Origin: Mixophyes australis
Taxonomy: Eukaryota; Chordata; Amphibia; Anura; Limnodynastidae
Assembly: GCA_036250195.1 (NCBI GenBank)
Contig: JAVHZZ010000006.1
Span: 183,593,350 to 183,657,349 of the forward strand
Reading direction: 5' to 3'
Length of the DNA stretch: 64,000 nucleotides
Positions within the stretch are counted from its first letter, which is position 1; every line of letters begins with the position of its first letter. A model generated the notes under the pieces. It searched no databases. It was not told the origin of the DNA and saw only the letters and a list, made by a program, of their open reading frames with translations. The translations under genes were made by a program, and so were the position numbers. Shown piece after piece: positions 11,094 through 22,005 of the stretch.

Positions 11094-12413
11094 CCGCCCA
11101 GCACCCCTTCTCCAAGTTGCTGTTCCTCCCTGCTCCCAGCACACATTCTCCCAGTCTGATATTCCACTGTAAACACTCCGCTTTTTCAAATGGTCCAGGG
11201 TCAAGTTAGATTTGGATGGGATTAAATTAGTGACCAAGAAGCTTTTCTTTACTAATTAAAGCCCACCCAAACCTAACCTGACCACTTGTAGTGGTCCAGG
11301 GAAATCTAAAAGGCTGGCCTATCCAACACAATTGAAGTATCTTTCCACATAGTGCATCTTTCCACTTAAGTTTGCACTTCTGCGCAGAAGTGGGAGCAGG
11401 CGCTGTCTGTAAAATCTCATCCCCAAACACACCTGAAGAGGAAAGTGCATTCGTCTAATGAAGTGAACTTGGAAAAATATTGTTTTGTTGATTTTCTCAG
11501 ATGTGTAGTGCTTCAATATATACAATTTTCATGAATCACTCAAAACGGAAAGCTCTTGTAGCAGATGATCCCATCATGATCCCAAAAGTTTAAACAACAG
11601 TATGAACAGTTTTTGAGATGTTTTTCAAAAATTAAAAAATATGGCTTTCTGAGATGATAAAAATTCAGATTGTTAAATTTTTATTTTTTATTGAAACATA
11701 GTGCTGTGTTATATATCATATGAAAGTCCATAACAAGAGGTTTAAAGTGAGACCTTTCCTGACTCTCTAACTCAGGTGAGCTACAAATGCAATTTAAAAA
11801 AACATTAAAAGCAAAATATTTGCTAAAAAAATGCAGCTATAAAGGCATATAACTTCAAAACCAGTGTGCATATCAGCCTAAGATTTGGGGGTTTTCTTTA
11901 CACCCAAATTTCATTACAATCTGAAACGGTCAGTTTGAAACCCTGTGTTGATTTGATGTGAAATGACCCATCATCATCATCATTTATTTATATAGCACCA
12001 GCAGATTCTGTAGCGCTGTACAATTGGGAACAAACAGTAATAAAACAAAACTGGGTAATACATACAGACAGAGAGGTAAGAGGGCCCTGCTAGCAAGCAT
12101 ACAATCTGTGGTACAATGGTGTGATACACAAGGGTAAGTGCTACATCATTTGAATATTTATCCAGCTAGAACGCAAAGGTTACTAAGTATTTAGTGGGCT
12201 GTAGGCTCAGTCACACATCTATGTTGTTGGCTTGCGTTAGCTGTGTAGAGGGTGGTAATAGGGTAACCTAGGGAGATTAAGAGGGTGTATTATAAGCTTG
12301 CCTGAAGAGGTGGGTTTTCAGAGAACGCTTGAAGGTTTGAAGACTAGAGGAAAGTCTTACTGTGCGAGGAAGGGAATTCCATAAAATGGGTGCAGTAAAC
12401 AGCTCCAGTACTG

Positions 12414-13281
12414 GGTGTCGCGTCTCGCCTCTTTCCTCTGCAGGCGTCCTGGTCGTCACGGCTCCCTCGTCCCGGTTGCCTAGGCAGCAACCAGAACGCT
12501 TGCTGCTCCCTGCCGCTGTGCCCGGACAGCTGTCAAACAGCTGGGCACGTGCGCAGGGCTGTATGAACTCAGCCTTCCATAGGCTGATTGGGCCATTGTA
12601 ATTAACAGCCACCTGGCTGATTGGGGCAGCTGGGCAACCTATGTTTTCATTGCCCCCAGTACTATTTAAGGCAGTGGGGACTGAGCCTCACTGCTGGTTA
12701 TAGCGTTATGTTCCAGTTTGCTACCTGCTTCTGTGCTGTGTTGGTGAAAACCTTTGGATTGCTTTCTGTGTATGACCTCTGCCTGTTACCTGGACTCTGA
12801 ACCATTGCTAGTTGCCCTGACCTTCTGCCTGTTACCTGGACTCTGAACCATTGCTAGTTGCCCTGACCTTCTGCCTGTTACCTGGACTCTGAACCATTGC
12901 TAGTTGCCCTGACCTTCTGCCTGTTACCTGGACTCTGAACCATTGCTTGTTGCCCTGACCTTCTTCCTGTTACCGGATTTGCATAGTTGCCTGTGGCCCT
13001 GACCCTGCTTGTATCTGATGTCTCCATCTGTGCTCTGTTAGGTCAGTCACACATTATCACCTCTGTTCCAGTCCGCAGACCTCTGGCCTGTCCCTACTCC
13101 GTGTATTACCTCTCACTTCTGAGTGCTGCGGTGTGACCATAAACTTGTACTACACTGAGTATAAGACCCGGGGGCATCCGAGTACCTGTGAGCATAACCA
13201 GTCTCTACGGGAAAGGTGGCTGCTATAGGTGAAGACCTCTCCCGCTAGTTCCGCAAGTTTATGATGCACTGCTGGCCATAA
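12414..13281 (+). mobile_element. LTR-like insert in the L2 LINE
   Basis: This block begins TGTCGCGTCTCGCC and ends GGCCATAACA. It breaks the LINE frame between PDISIS (13290) and PILWNSL (12405). A TATTTAAG box lies near 12663, and the TG...CA ends fit an LTR. Flanks show no matching 5-bp duplication, and LINE sequence is missing at the junction, so a deletion or recombination must also have occurred. It contains a 46-bp tandem repeat. Confidence 0.5.
12781..12965. repeat. 46-bp tandem repeat, four copies
   Basis: GCCTGTTACCTGGACTCTGA restarts at 12781, 12827, 12873 and 12919, and the copies are almost identical. It lies within the LTR-like insert. Near-identity suggests recent expansion. 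Confidence 0.95.
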
Positions 13282-13289
13282 CACAGAAA

Positions 13290-14900
13290 TAGAAATGTCA
13301 GGCAGGAGGCTTCTGTTGTTGGATAGGAATATTATTAACTCTGTTTTTGAAAGACTGAGTTTGAGCTGGAGATAAAACATTAGATAAAATGGCAGAAAGA
13401 CAGTCAGTAACGCAAGACAACACAGATAATGAGAGATCAGGAGAGGATAGATAAATGTGTGTATCATCCGCATAGAGATGATGCTGAAATCCAAAGGAGC
13501 TTATTAGTTTTCCAAGAGGTGGTGTAGATAGAGAATAGCAGAGGACCTAGGACTGAGCCTTGTGGTACTCCAACTGATAAAGAAAACAGAGTGAAGATTG
13601 TTCCAGAGAAATTAACACTGAAAGAGCAATTAGATAGGTAGGATGAGAATAAGGATAGGACAGTGTCTTGAAGACCTAGGAATTGTAGCGTCTGATTGAG
13701 GAGAGAGCGGTCAACAGTGTCAAATGTAGCAGAGAGATCCAGGAGAATTAGAAAAGAGTAATCACCTTTAGTTTTAGCTGTGATGAAATCATTGACAACC
13801 TTGGCTAGCACAGTCTCTGTGGAGTGTTGAGAGCGAAAGCCTGATTGAAGAGGATCCAATAGGTTGTTAGCAGAAAGGAAACGTGTGATTCAAGTGTAGG
13901 CAATTCTCTTGAGAAGTTTGGAAGGGCATGGGAGCTGAGAGATGGGGCGGTAATTTGAGAGAGAGTTTGGGTCAGAATTTTGTTTTTTCAGAATAGGAGT
14001 AATCATTGGGTGCTTGAATAGTGATGGAAAGATATCATTAGAGAGATAGATTACATATTTTAGTTAGAGGTGGAATAAGCACACAAGACATGGACCTACC
14101 ATTTTGTGAGATATGGGATCAAGATGACAGGAGGTAGAGTAGGAAGATAAGAAGAGAGTAGAAACTTCCTCCTCATTTGTGGGATCAAATTTTACGAGAA
14201 AGTTTTTGTAGATTTCGTGTTCCTTTAGTGTGCCACGGTTGACAACGAAGTCTACGCAGAGTATGAAGAGTCACTGGAGCCACTTGATCCAGGGCAGTGG
14301 CTAGGGTATGATGAAAATGAGGAACTGCCATATCAGGGGAGGAGAATGTAGAAATTGGGGATAGAAGATGTTGGAGAGAGGTGGAAACTGTTGAAAATCA
14401 ATAGGGTTAATATTCCTGCGGGTATGAGGAGGCTTGGAACAGTTTGACAGCAGGGAGATTAAAGAACTGAGAGTGAGCGAGTAACTAATAAGGTGATGAT
14501 CTGAGAGGGGGAAAGGAGTGTTAAGGAAATTAGAAACAGAGCCTAGTCTAGAGAAAACAAGATCAAGACAGTGGCCTTCAAGTGAGGAGGTTAGAGAGCA
14601 GTTTTGAAGCAGCATTGGAACATGGATTAGCAATAGGGATGTTGAAATCACCCATGATGATGGTGGGGATGTCAGAAGATTAGAAGTGAGGGAGCCATGC
14701 ATGAAATTGTTGGTGTGGTCCAGGGGGTGATAGATGACAGCGATACCCATAGAGAATGGATTAAAAATCCTAAGAGTATGTACTTCAAAAGATGTGAATG
14801 TGAGTGATGGGACATTTGTGCACTGTGGGGAGAGAAGTAGTCCAACCCCACCTCCTTGTCTGCTTCTAGGTCTGGGGGCTGTGGGTAAAATGGAGGCCAC
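13290..14900 (-). pseudogene. L2 ORF2 pseudogene: endonuclease and reverse transcriptase
   Basis: The endonuclease part (14301-14900) shows GGGVGLLLS, EGHCLDLVFSRLGSVSN and PLSDHHLISYSL, where the SDHH motif carries the catalytic Asp-His pair. The RT part (13464-13859) shows [33 protein letters not shown] (RT motif A) and [16 protein letters not shown] (motif B region). These are hallmarks of L2/CR1-like LINE proteins. The YADD motif is not seen because the frame breaks near 13480. Stops separate the two parts. Confidence 0.88.
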
Positions 14901-15290
14901 TATGTGAACGGGCTGCAGGTGAGGCAGTATCTGATTGTGTGAGCCATGTTTGTGTTATTGCCATAAGGTTGATGTTGTTTGAGAGGAAGAGATCATGAAT
15001 GGAGGTAAGTTTGTTACAAACAGAGCGTGCATTCCAAAGGACACACTTAAAGGACTTTGGAAGAGAGGGGAGACAGGTGATGCATTTGAGGTTTGCTGGA
15101 TTTTGGTAGTGTTGAGATATATGTGTGTGGGAGAAGTGTGGGGGGACCTGGATTAGGTGATATATATCACCAGCTAATAGAAGCAGGGAGGAAGAAAGGT
15201 AGAAAAGACGATTGTAAGATGTGTGTCCTTTTTCTTTCTGGCGACAGGGTCAGTCTATTATTATTAGCCTTTATTTATAAGCTGTTCTAG

Positions 15291-15864
15291 CTATTGAATT
15301 TAAATAGGACAACAGTTCATGAATGTTAACTAGAGGTAAGTGAAGTAATGACCCATCAACAGCACCCTACATATGAGGTGAACAGAGTACACATTTAACA
15401 GTATTACACAGTGCACACAAAGCTATGAATAATACATAATTACACAATACAAAATGGACCAGTCAAAACAAATAAACAGAGTATAAACAGAGAACACAGA
15501 ACTGTAGATCCAGTTATTGACAAGACATTCTCTGAACAAGCACATGGCCCCTTTGCATTCAATGTTATCATGTAATGCACTTTTTAGATCCTTTAAGTGC
15601 CTTATAATTTGCCTATTTTTATCTATCACCACAGTGACTTCCCTTTTACACATACTAGTTATTGTAAGCTAAACACAGACCATGTCCAGTGAAGTTTACA
15701 CGGTAAGGCAACAAGCAGGTTTTTTCTTGTATCTTGCAGTGTCAGCATTGAATAATACCTAGGCTAATAATTTCTGAGCTGTTGCATGTTTGTAGCTGTA
15801 TTGGGTAGCATGATAAATGTAATTATTAAAAACCTCTCTTTAATTAGTGCTCAGTTAAAGACAC
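15291..15864. other. Intronic, no feature seen
   Basis: AT-rich sequence inside the large collagen intron. I see no repeat ends, exons or RNA genes here. Confidence 0.4.
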
Positions 15865-15866
15865 TA

Positions 15867-16130
15867 TGGGGCATATTCAATTCCGATCCCGATTCGCGGG
15901 ATCGCGCCAGAACGGCCGCGACCGTAATCCGCGGTACCGTAATAACGTGGATTATAGTTCGCCCATTGGAACGATTGTTGGGTGATTGGCCCGATAATCG
16001 GCTGAACAACCTCCAGTGTGTACCGAGCCTAAGGCTAGGTACACACTGGTCCGCTGACTGCACAACAAACCTCCAATCAGCCCATTTCCGACCGTTTGGT
16101 CAGATCAAAATCTACAGCACTATTTGTTAA
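15867..16130. mobile_element. Two abutting MITE fragments with a palindromic junction
   Basis: 15867 starts GGGGCATATTCAATTCCGAT, like the left end of the Harbinger-type MITE at 31224, but only this half is present. From 15957 the sequence changes to another GC-rich element whose end (GTGTGTACCGAGCCTA) meets its own inverted copy (AGGCTAGGTACACACTGG) at 16030, making a short palindrome. No coding. Confidence 0.5.
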
Positions 16131-16244
16131 CATGGTGATTTAGCTTCCTCCTTTCACAAAGCAGTCCTCTCTTCTCTTATCTTTAACTGCTTGACATTGT
16201 TCTGAGATAAAACATTCACTAAGCAGGAGGAATAAAGGGACATA

Positions 16245-17029
16245 CTGTATTTCCCCATGTATAAGACGCACCTTTTTACCCCAAATTTTGGGTCTAAAAA
16301 AAAGGTGCGTCTTATACAATGCAAGTTCCACTTACCTGATTGAAGAAGTCAGCATCCGGTGTGAGGAGTCCCCGCTAATCAGCTCCAACAGCTCCAGTGG
16401 TGTTCAGCGTGTCAGCCGTTACAAAAGGACCTTCAGGTCCTGCAGGCGCCTCCCACAGTGTCGGCGCTGTCAGTCACATGACTGACAGTTCCGATGATCG
16501 CCGCTGCAGATTCCACCGTGTTTCCCCTACAAAAGCTGCACAGTCTTGTTGACATTAGACAAGACACGTAGACACGCTTGGGGCGTGTCTACGTGACTTG
16601 TCTCTTGTCAGCAAGACTGTGCAGTAGCGCTCATTGCCTCATTGCCTTATTGCCTCACTGCCTCACTGACTCACTGACTCATTGCCTCACTGCCTCATTT
16701 TGGTGTGAATGTGTAAGCTGCTCTAGTGAATCACAAATTACAAGCTACAGTGTGCTCTGTGACAAATTGCAGGCTCCTCCATAGTGTGCTCTGTGACAAA
16801 TTGCAGGCTCCTCCATAGTGTGCTCTGTGACAAATTGCAGGCTCCTCCATAGTGTGCTCTGTGACAAAAATTAGAAAGAGCCTTTTGATTCCTCCTGCTG
16901 CACATTGCATTTACGATAAATAAAACTTGAGTTCAATAACTTTATGTAATACATCTTTTTTTTCATTTTGGGCCCCTAAATTAAGGTGCGTCTTATACAT
17001 GGGTGCGTCTTATACTTGGGGAAATACGG
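16245..17029. mobile_element. DNA transposon with TIR CTGTATTTCCCCATGTATAA, TSD TA
   Basis: The left end CTGTATTTCCCCATG with ATAAGACGCACC is matched by the complement at the right end (GGTGCGTCTTATAC, GGGGAAATACGG), with TA on both sides. The interior has no transposase. It has short tandem repeats: an 8-9-bp CATTGCCT/CACTGACT run (16628-16698) and a 31-bp unit with GTGTGCTCTGTGACAAATTG, about four copies (16748-16868). A long inverted repeat lies near 16545-16615. The family is known widely in vertebrates, but I do not assign its superfamily beyond the TA target. Confidence 0.8.
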
Positions 17030-17940
17030 TATATCTCTAGATGTAAAACATATATTTACAGGTTTTGGAAACATTTCAATATGTATGATGATGATAATGA
17101 AAATAATATATACCTAGTCAATAAAGTGCAGCAAGATGTAAAAGTGTGTATTTAAGTAATGTTTAAGTAAATACATAGAGAATAGTATAGGTGGAAATTT
17201 AAATATCTTAGGAAGTACATACATTGTATTTTTCAATTGTTTTATGTTTGACTAGAGGACCATGATTATCCTTTAGACAGGGACATATAAATATAAAATA
17301 GATCGTCTATTAACCAGTGGTGTAGCTAAAGGTCATAAGGCCACAACGCAAAATCTGTGCCAGCCCCCCTGAATACAATGTACCCATGTGTCCAGTATTG
17401 CTTCCAGTATTGCTTCCTCTTACATCTTGGCGCTGCATCTCGGATATAAGGCCGCAAAGATCGATAAGAGCGCATATAACTAGCTACTAGCATTCCTCAT
17501 TATTCTCATTGAAGAACTCTGATTGGCTACAGTTACCACACAGAAAGAGACTGTCAGAGTGGTAGTAAAGCGTCATAGTGTAGGTTTCAACTTACAAGCG
17601 ATTCTATTAATCTCTGATTGGGGAAAGCACAACAGCCTGATCACTCTGAGATGCATAATTGGGGAGATAGTATTTTAATGAAGGGCCCACGCAAAACCAA
17701 GAGGTTGCAGCAGAATTTCCTGAGATAGATATTCACTGTAGAGTGCTGTCTAATATGGTGGCACTATATAAATAACTGATAATAAGGGAATAAAAATGTC
17801 ATGTATTCAATTGTATTTGTTACTACAACACAGTCTTGAAAGCTGCTCTCTTTAACTAGATACTATTTTTCACCAAGTGCTCCAGCAAAATGCATTCATA
17901 ATAAGTTGCTATATAGTCATTACTGTTGTTATTGTTTTAC
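17030..17940. other. End of the large collagen intron; possible degraded MITE
   Basis: No exon is seen. 17313-17710 begins CAGTGGTGTAGCTAAAGG and ends near GGGCCCACGCAAAACCAAG, which resembles the two ends of a common non-autonomous DNA element. No TSD can be read. The remainder is unremarkable. Confidence 0.35.
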
Positions 17941-18378
17941 CTTTGTTCCAGGTTGTCCTTGAATTCCTGGAGACCCTTGTTCACCTGGATATCCTGGCAA
18001 ACCCTGCGGCCCATCCATTCCTGGTATACCTGGTGGTCCTGTCATGCCAGGGCTACCTTCTGGTCCTGGTAGCCCATGAAAACCTTGTGGTCCTTGAGGC
18101 CCCTGAGGCCCTACTGATCCCATTAATCCTTCTGGCCCTTGTGAGCCTTCAATGCCGTTATGTCCTGGTGGCCCTGGAAATCCTCTTGGACCTGGGATGC
18201 CCTCAGCTCCTTGCTCGCCTCTTGGACCTGAAGATCCTGAGGACCCTGGTTGCCCAGGAAGCCCTGGGGGACCAGGTGGACCTTGTGGGCCTTCAGGCCC
18301 TTCTACTCCTGAAAGCCCCTGGATACCTGGAAGTCCACGTTGTCCCTCAGGCCCCGGAGGACCTGTGAGTTTTGGAAC
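17941..18378 (-). CDS. Collagen triple-helix exon, 438 bp (main helix)
   Basis: An exon with acceptor TTTTTGCAG and donor AAAG|GTAAAAC, phase 0, 146 codons. After VPKLT it reads uninterrupted Gly-X-Y to its end (GPPGPEGQRGLPGIQGLSG ... PGYPGEQGSPGIQGQPGTK), about 47 triplets. Proline and glutamine are abundant; one GSSGSSG stretch is looser. It has no RGD. Collagen helical exons are usually 45-108 bp, so 438 bp is long and suggests fused exons. It forms an extracellular trimeric helix by family. Confidence 0.95.
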
Positions 18379-18732
18379 CTGCAAAAATTATAGTTAAACA
18401 ATATAACATAATTGCTAAATATGTGGAAAATCTTTGGTCTAAAATAGTAAATGCTAATTTTCTAGTACATCATTCACTAGTTACCAAGTTTAATGTCCTC
18501 TTCACTATACCATATGAAGAGCCAATTTCTGACTGCAATTTTAACTGGTGCAGGTATATGGGCACCAGAAATATTTATCTTTAAATTACTATATTTCTAG
18601 AATTCATAATCCCGATACACCTTTATTTACTGCAGTCAAAGTTGAAGCAAGAAAGGGCTTCACTTCCCAAAAGTGTCCTTTTAATTACATTTATAATATC
18701 CATTCATGTTCATCATATTTTGTTACCTTTAC

Positions 18733-18897
18733 CTCATCCAAATCATTAAAGTTCATGGTTCCAAGATGACCTGGAATTCCTGGTGGGCCTTGTGGGCCTT
18801 GCAGGCCAGGTGAGCCGGGTGGTCCAACTGATCCTCTCTCCCCAATCCTTCCTGGGCTGCCTGAAAGTCCTGTTAACCCGGGATCTCCTTTCTCTCC
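18733..18897 (-). CDS. Collagen exon, 165 bp, helix then interruption
   Basis: Acceptor TTTAACAG and donor GAG|GTAAAG, 55 codons, phase 0. It reads [19 protein letters not shown], then [20 protein letters not shown] and [16 protein letters not shown]. The last nine residues (TMNFNDLDE) leave the Gly-X-Y pattern. With VPKLT of the next exon they form a short acidic interruption before the main helix. Confidence 0.93.
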
Positions 18898-19095
18898 CTG
18901 TTAAATACACAAGCTCAACTTATGTTTAAAGTTCTATTGCCTTTTAAGTCTGCCTTAAAAGTGGACCTTCCAATACAGTGGCATTGGGACCAATATGCCA
19001 AAAGGAAAAGTAGGAGACAATTTTAAAAAAGGCAAAGTGGAAAGAGTATACGATGGTGCTAACGGAATATTTCTTCTTGCGCCTGCATCACTGAC

Positions 19096-19149
19096 CTTTG
19101 GTCCTGGGGGGCCCGGTAATACAGGACAGACACAATTAAAGAGATTTCC
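19096..19149 (-). CDS. Collagen exon, 54 bp, start of the helix
   Basis: Exactly 54 bp, the classical collagen exon size, with acceptor CTTTTCAG and donor AAG|GTCAGT, phase 0. It encodes GNLFNCVCPVLPGPPGPK. The Cys-Val-Cys pair just before the first Gly-Pro-Pro triplets is placed to form interchain disulphides. A 198-bp intron separates it from the next helical exon. Confidence 0.9.
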
Positions 19150-20051
19150 CTGAAAAGAGAAGTAAACTTGTTACATTTAATGGTTTAATAGCCATAGATC
19201 ATCACACAGATCTTTTTGATGGGCCTGCCTGCCAATGAGGCAGCATTATGCACATCAGGTTTGTTCAGATACTTGATATTACTTTTTCTAGACTTGTTTG
19301 AGATTCATTAATACCCAACTGCCCCACAGTCGGTTTTATTGTTGGTTTTCCATGTATACTGGATGCCAGCGATCCTATAGAGAGAGTGAAAGACAGAAAA
19401 AAATTGAGGATAAAGTACTAAATGCAGAACAAAAGTATGTTAATAAGTAGGAGTGGAAACAGATTAAAAACAGACATGAAACAATAAATAAGTATAAGAT
19501 ATATCTATAGCATGCAGAGTGGGATATTGAAGAAGAATGGGAGAATGAAGGATAAATAAACAATTCAGAAAGAAGAATAGAGAGATCTGGTCTGTTTATT
19601 AATAAAGAGCCCGATTTATAGTTGGATACAGAAATACATGCAGAACCTTGAAAGCAAAAATGCTTCTGCACACTTGTTTCTCTGTTTGTATTTTGAGTTG
19701 CATGCACTTTAAAGTCCAGTATAAAGAAGTATCAGGTGGCCATTATTAGTTGAGTGGCAAGAGAAGACTCATCAATTGAGAATGATTCCAGCGGGAATAG
19801 TTATAATTTATATGGGTTTTTTTTCCTATTTGGATTATAAAGAAGATTTTCATGTGAATTACTCATCAAGATTTTTTTTCTAAAAGAGAACGGGGACATT
19901 TTCAATAAAAAAACATATTTAACTCCTCTATGTCTCTGTGTTGATTTACTATTTTCTATTTCACCTGCTGTGAAACTACATAGTCCACGAGAACACTGAG
20001 AGCCATGAGCATGCTGGTGCTTGTGGTCAACAAGTTTCAGCGTGTACTTAC
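19150..20051. other. Collagen intron, no transposon ends seen
   Basis: AT-rich intron. 19375-19580 has a GA-rich low-complexity stretch (GAGAGAGTGAAAGACAG). No RNA gene or mobile element is recognised. Confidence 0.4.
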
Positions 20052-20118
20052 AGCGAATGGGATATGTAGAATGTCAAAACAACAGGAGTCATCCCAGTGA
20101 TCCAATCTTGTGAATTTA
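20052..20118 (-). CDS. Candidate collagen exon encoding a Cys-Cys segment
   Basis: A minus-strand stretch ending at a strong donor (TTCGCT|GTAAGT). In the only frame that leaves in phase 0, as the 54-bp exon at 19149 needs, it reads LDHWDDSCCFDILHIPFA. Joined on, this gives ...HIPFA-GNLFNCVCPVLPGPPG, a believable Cys-rich linker before a triple helix. The 5' boundary is unresolved: acceptors at 20106 or 20118 need phase 2 from upstream, but the exon at 20726 leaves in phase 1. An AG that fits exists near 20129 with a poor pyrimidine tract. Confidence 0.5.
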
Positions 20119-20725
20119 CTGTATGTCATCTCTCATTGCGTTAACCAGCCACGGCTATTAGCGCTGGTGCTGGGTTTTTCCCCCACCTTTTGGGGGTGCC
20201 ATGTCGATTTATTTAAAGATTATTGTTATATTTTTTTTTTACACTTGTCATCATCAGCGCCATCAGCATGTGTCTATAAAACAGGGCTCGAATATATCTG
20301 CAAAAGAGACAACTCCTTTCAGGAGCTTACCTAGAATAGGCTGCATCTCCGGGAGGTGTACCACAGTTGCATGTGCACACCCTTAGTGTACATAAGATGC
20401 ACTTGCACACTTGTGATCCACCTTTCCAGATGTATGAGTCCTCAAGTGCAACTTACGTTGCACTCAAAATTCAACGTTGATTTACTGCATATATGCAGTA
20501 TATCAACATGGAATGTTATTCCTAACAGATAAACTGACGTGCAACTCTAAATCAGGCCTTTATTTTCTTTCTTATAATAGATTGGTCAAAGACAATTACT
20601 GATTGGTAGCTATGGGTTATTGCATATTTGCACAACTAGGAAATAACTTTCTCTACAAAATAAAAATACTATTTTTCAATCATTCGTGTGAGTTTTTAGT
20701 GGAATACTTTGTCTATTGTTCTCAC

Positions 20726-20828
20726 CAATATCCTTGCGAGTGGTAAAAACTTCCTTCACATAAGTATGGAAACCATCTGAAGGTGGAGAGGGTGATGGCA
20801 CCAGTAAAATTGATCCTTCCGTACTAGC
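20726..20828 (-). CDS. Collagen-gene exon, Pro/Ser-rich N-terminal region
   Basis: Acceptor GCACATAG and donor ATTG|GTGAGA, 103 bp. In frame with the previous exon it reads ASTEGSILLVPSPSPPSDGF, then HTYVKEVFTTRKDI, and leaves in phase 1. No Gly-X-Y. It extends the non-helical N-terminal region. A second acceptor five bases in would shift the frame to a less convincing peptide. Confidence 0.65.
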
Positions 20829-21069
20829 CTATGTGCAACGAGAAACAGTTATTATCATATATCTATTAATGTTTTCCATATATACACACTTATTTATGCT
20901 TTATTTATTATTACTGCCATATAGGTTCATGACATGTTCAAGAGGATGGTATCTAAAATATGATTTTTTCTTTTTCTACATTGCTGGAGATCTATAATCA
21001 GATATTTAATATGTTTATACCCATTCCTTCTTTAATATCCCACTTCACATACTATTGATATATCAAATA

Positions 21070-21850
21070 TAGGTGGCACAGTAGTTAGCATTGCTGTCTC
21101 ACAGTGCTGGGGCCATAGGTTAGATTCTGACCACAGTGCGGTGTTTGCAAGTGCTCCCCATGTTTGCACGGCTAGGTGCCCCAGATTCTTTCCCCAATCC
21201 AAAAACATATTGATAGGTTAATTGGCCTCTAACACATTCCAGAGATAATTACCTCTGGGATGTGTTAGTGTGTAGCAGAGAATTTAGGGGTCTTTTTAGT
21301 AAGCTGCATGAGACAAAAATCTGGAGAGAATGGCCATAGCAGCTCTTCTTTTAATTTATCAAGGGGTTATAGCAGGAGAAATCAGAGATTTCAGCTTTAA
21401 CCTTTTTAAAGCTGGTCACTGAAGTCCCCATAGACTTTTATTGGGACTGCGATCTGACAACATCTGAAGATTGCGTTAGCTTACTTTTTAATGGAGTCCA
21501 TAGGTCCCATCACTATTCGCATGCATGGCCTTAGTGCAATAGCCACACAGGGGTCAGAGCCTCCATTTGCCAGCAGTGTTAGGCTGATGGGGAAGGACTT
21601 TCTAGTTAGATTCCGAGGGGTTCGCCAAGGCTTGCCAATGAGCTCTGGCTTGATAAATTCCAGTGGTAGTGCATTTTCTATCGCTGTTATACAAAATGAT
21701 TCTTACTGTTGCCCACTAGCCACTAATTATAAATAGACCCTTTACACCGTAAGCTCCAAAGGGGCAGGAATTGATGTGAATCGGTCCCTGTACAGCTCTG
21801 GGCAATATGTAGGCATTATATAAATAAAGGGTAACAATAAATAAATAATA
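21070..21850 (+). mobile_element. tRNA-derived SINE with L2-like tail, split by a MITE
   Basis: The head carries pol III boxes: GTGGCACAGTAGTTAGCA (box A-like) and GGTTAGATTCTGACC (box B, usually GGTTCGATTCC). CCAAAAACATATTGATAGG and TTAATTGGCCTC follow. The tail (21742-21850: ACACCGTAAGCTCC, TGTACAGCTCTGGGCAATA, TATAAATAAAGG) is the L2-type 3' end that L2 reverse transcriptase would recognise. A MITE separates head and tail at 21288-21741. It is intronic in the collagen gene. Confidence 0.85.
21288..21741. mobile_element. Harbinger-type MITE inside the SINE
   Basis: It begins GGGGTCTTTTTAGTAAGC and ends ATTATAAATAGACCC, imperfect inverted repeats, with TTTA at both borders (a 3-bp TTA duplication is expected for Harbinger). 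454 bp, no coding capacity. The SINE reads continuously if it is removed. Confidence 0.7.
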
Positions 21851-21968
21851 AATTAGAAAAACACTTCTAAACTAAGTGCAAGCATGCATTGTCTCATGCC
21901 GTAGTATGTAACTTGTTTGTGCCATGATACCCTCCACATACAGCACTGTTTAATGTAAGCGTTTTATA

Positions 21969-22005
<37 letters not shown>

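Larger units (their letters stand above)
9415..11970 (-). mobile_element. DNA transposon with about 400-bp inverted repeats, hosting a hAT element
   Basis: 9417-9790 and 11552-11968 are long inverted repeats. GGGTCATTCCACATCAAATC at the left pairs with the complement of GATTTGATGTGAAATGACCC at the right. Inside the arms, GGGATCATGATGGGATCATC at 9757 pairs with GATGATCCCATCATGATCCC at 11565. Between the arms is a broken minus-strand gene and a nested hAT element (10816-11093). The superfamily is not assigned: the termini resemble a family I know from fish and invertebrates but cannot name safely. No TSD is readable because L2 tails abut both ends. Confidence 0.75.
11972..15290 (-). mobile_element. 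L2-type LINE, antisense, interrupted
   Basis: The 3' end is at 11972: a (CAT)n tail followed by TTTATTTATATAGCACCAGC and TAGCGCTGTACAATTGGG, the standard L2 3' UTR. Reading leftward on the minus strand, the ORF2 C-terminus is at 12280-12405 (LWNSLPRTVRLSSSLQTFKR, SLKTHLF). Reverse transcriptase is at 13290-13860 and endonuclease at 14301-14900. The 5' limit near 15.25 kb is a guess. About 230 codons between RT and the C-terminus are missing and replaced by the LTR-like insert at 12414-13281. Confidence 0.88.

Noticed and set aside
17877..18368. Plus-strand 163-codon frame opposite the collagen exon
   Set aside because: It is the antisense of the Gly-X-Y repeat, which has a codon pattern that leaves the opposite strand open.
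21070..21160. A tRNA gene from the box A/box B match
   Set aside because: The sequence does not fold as a full tRNA and is followed by a SINE body and L2-like tail, so it is the head of a SINE.
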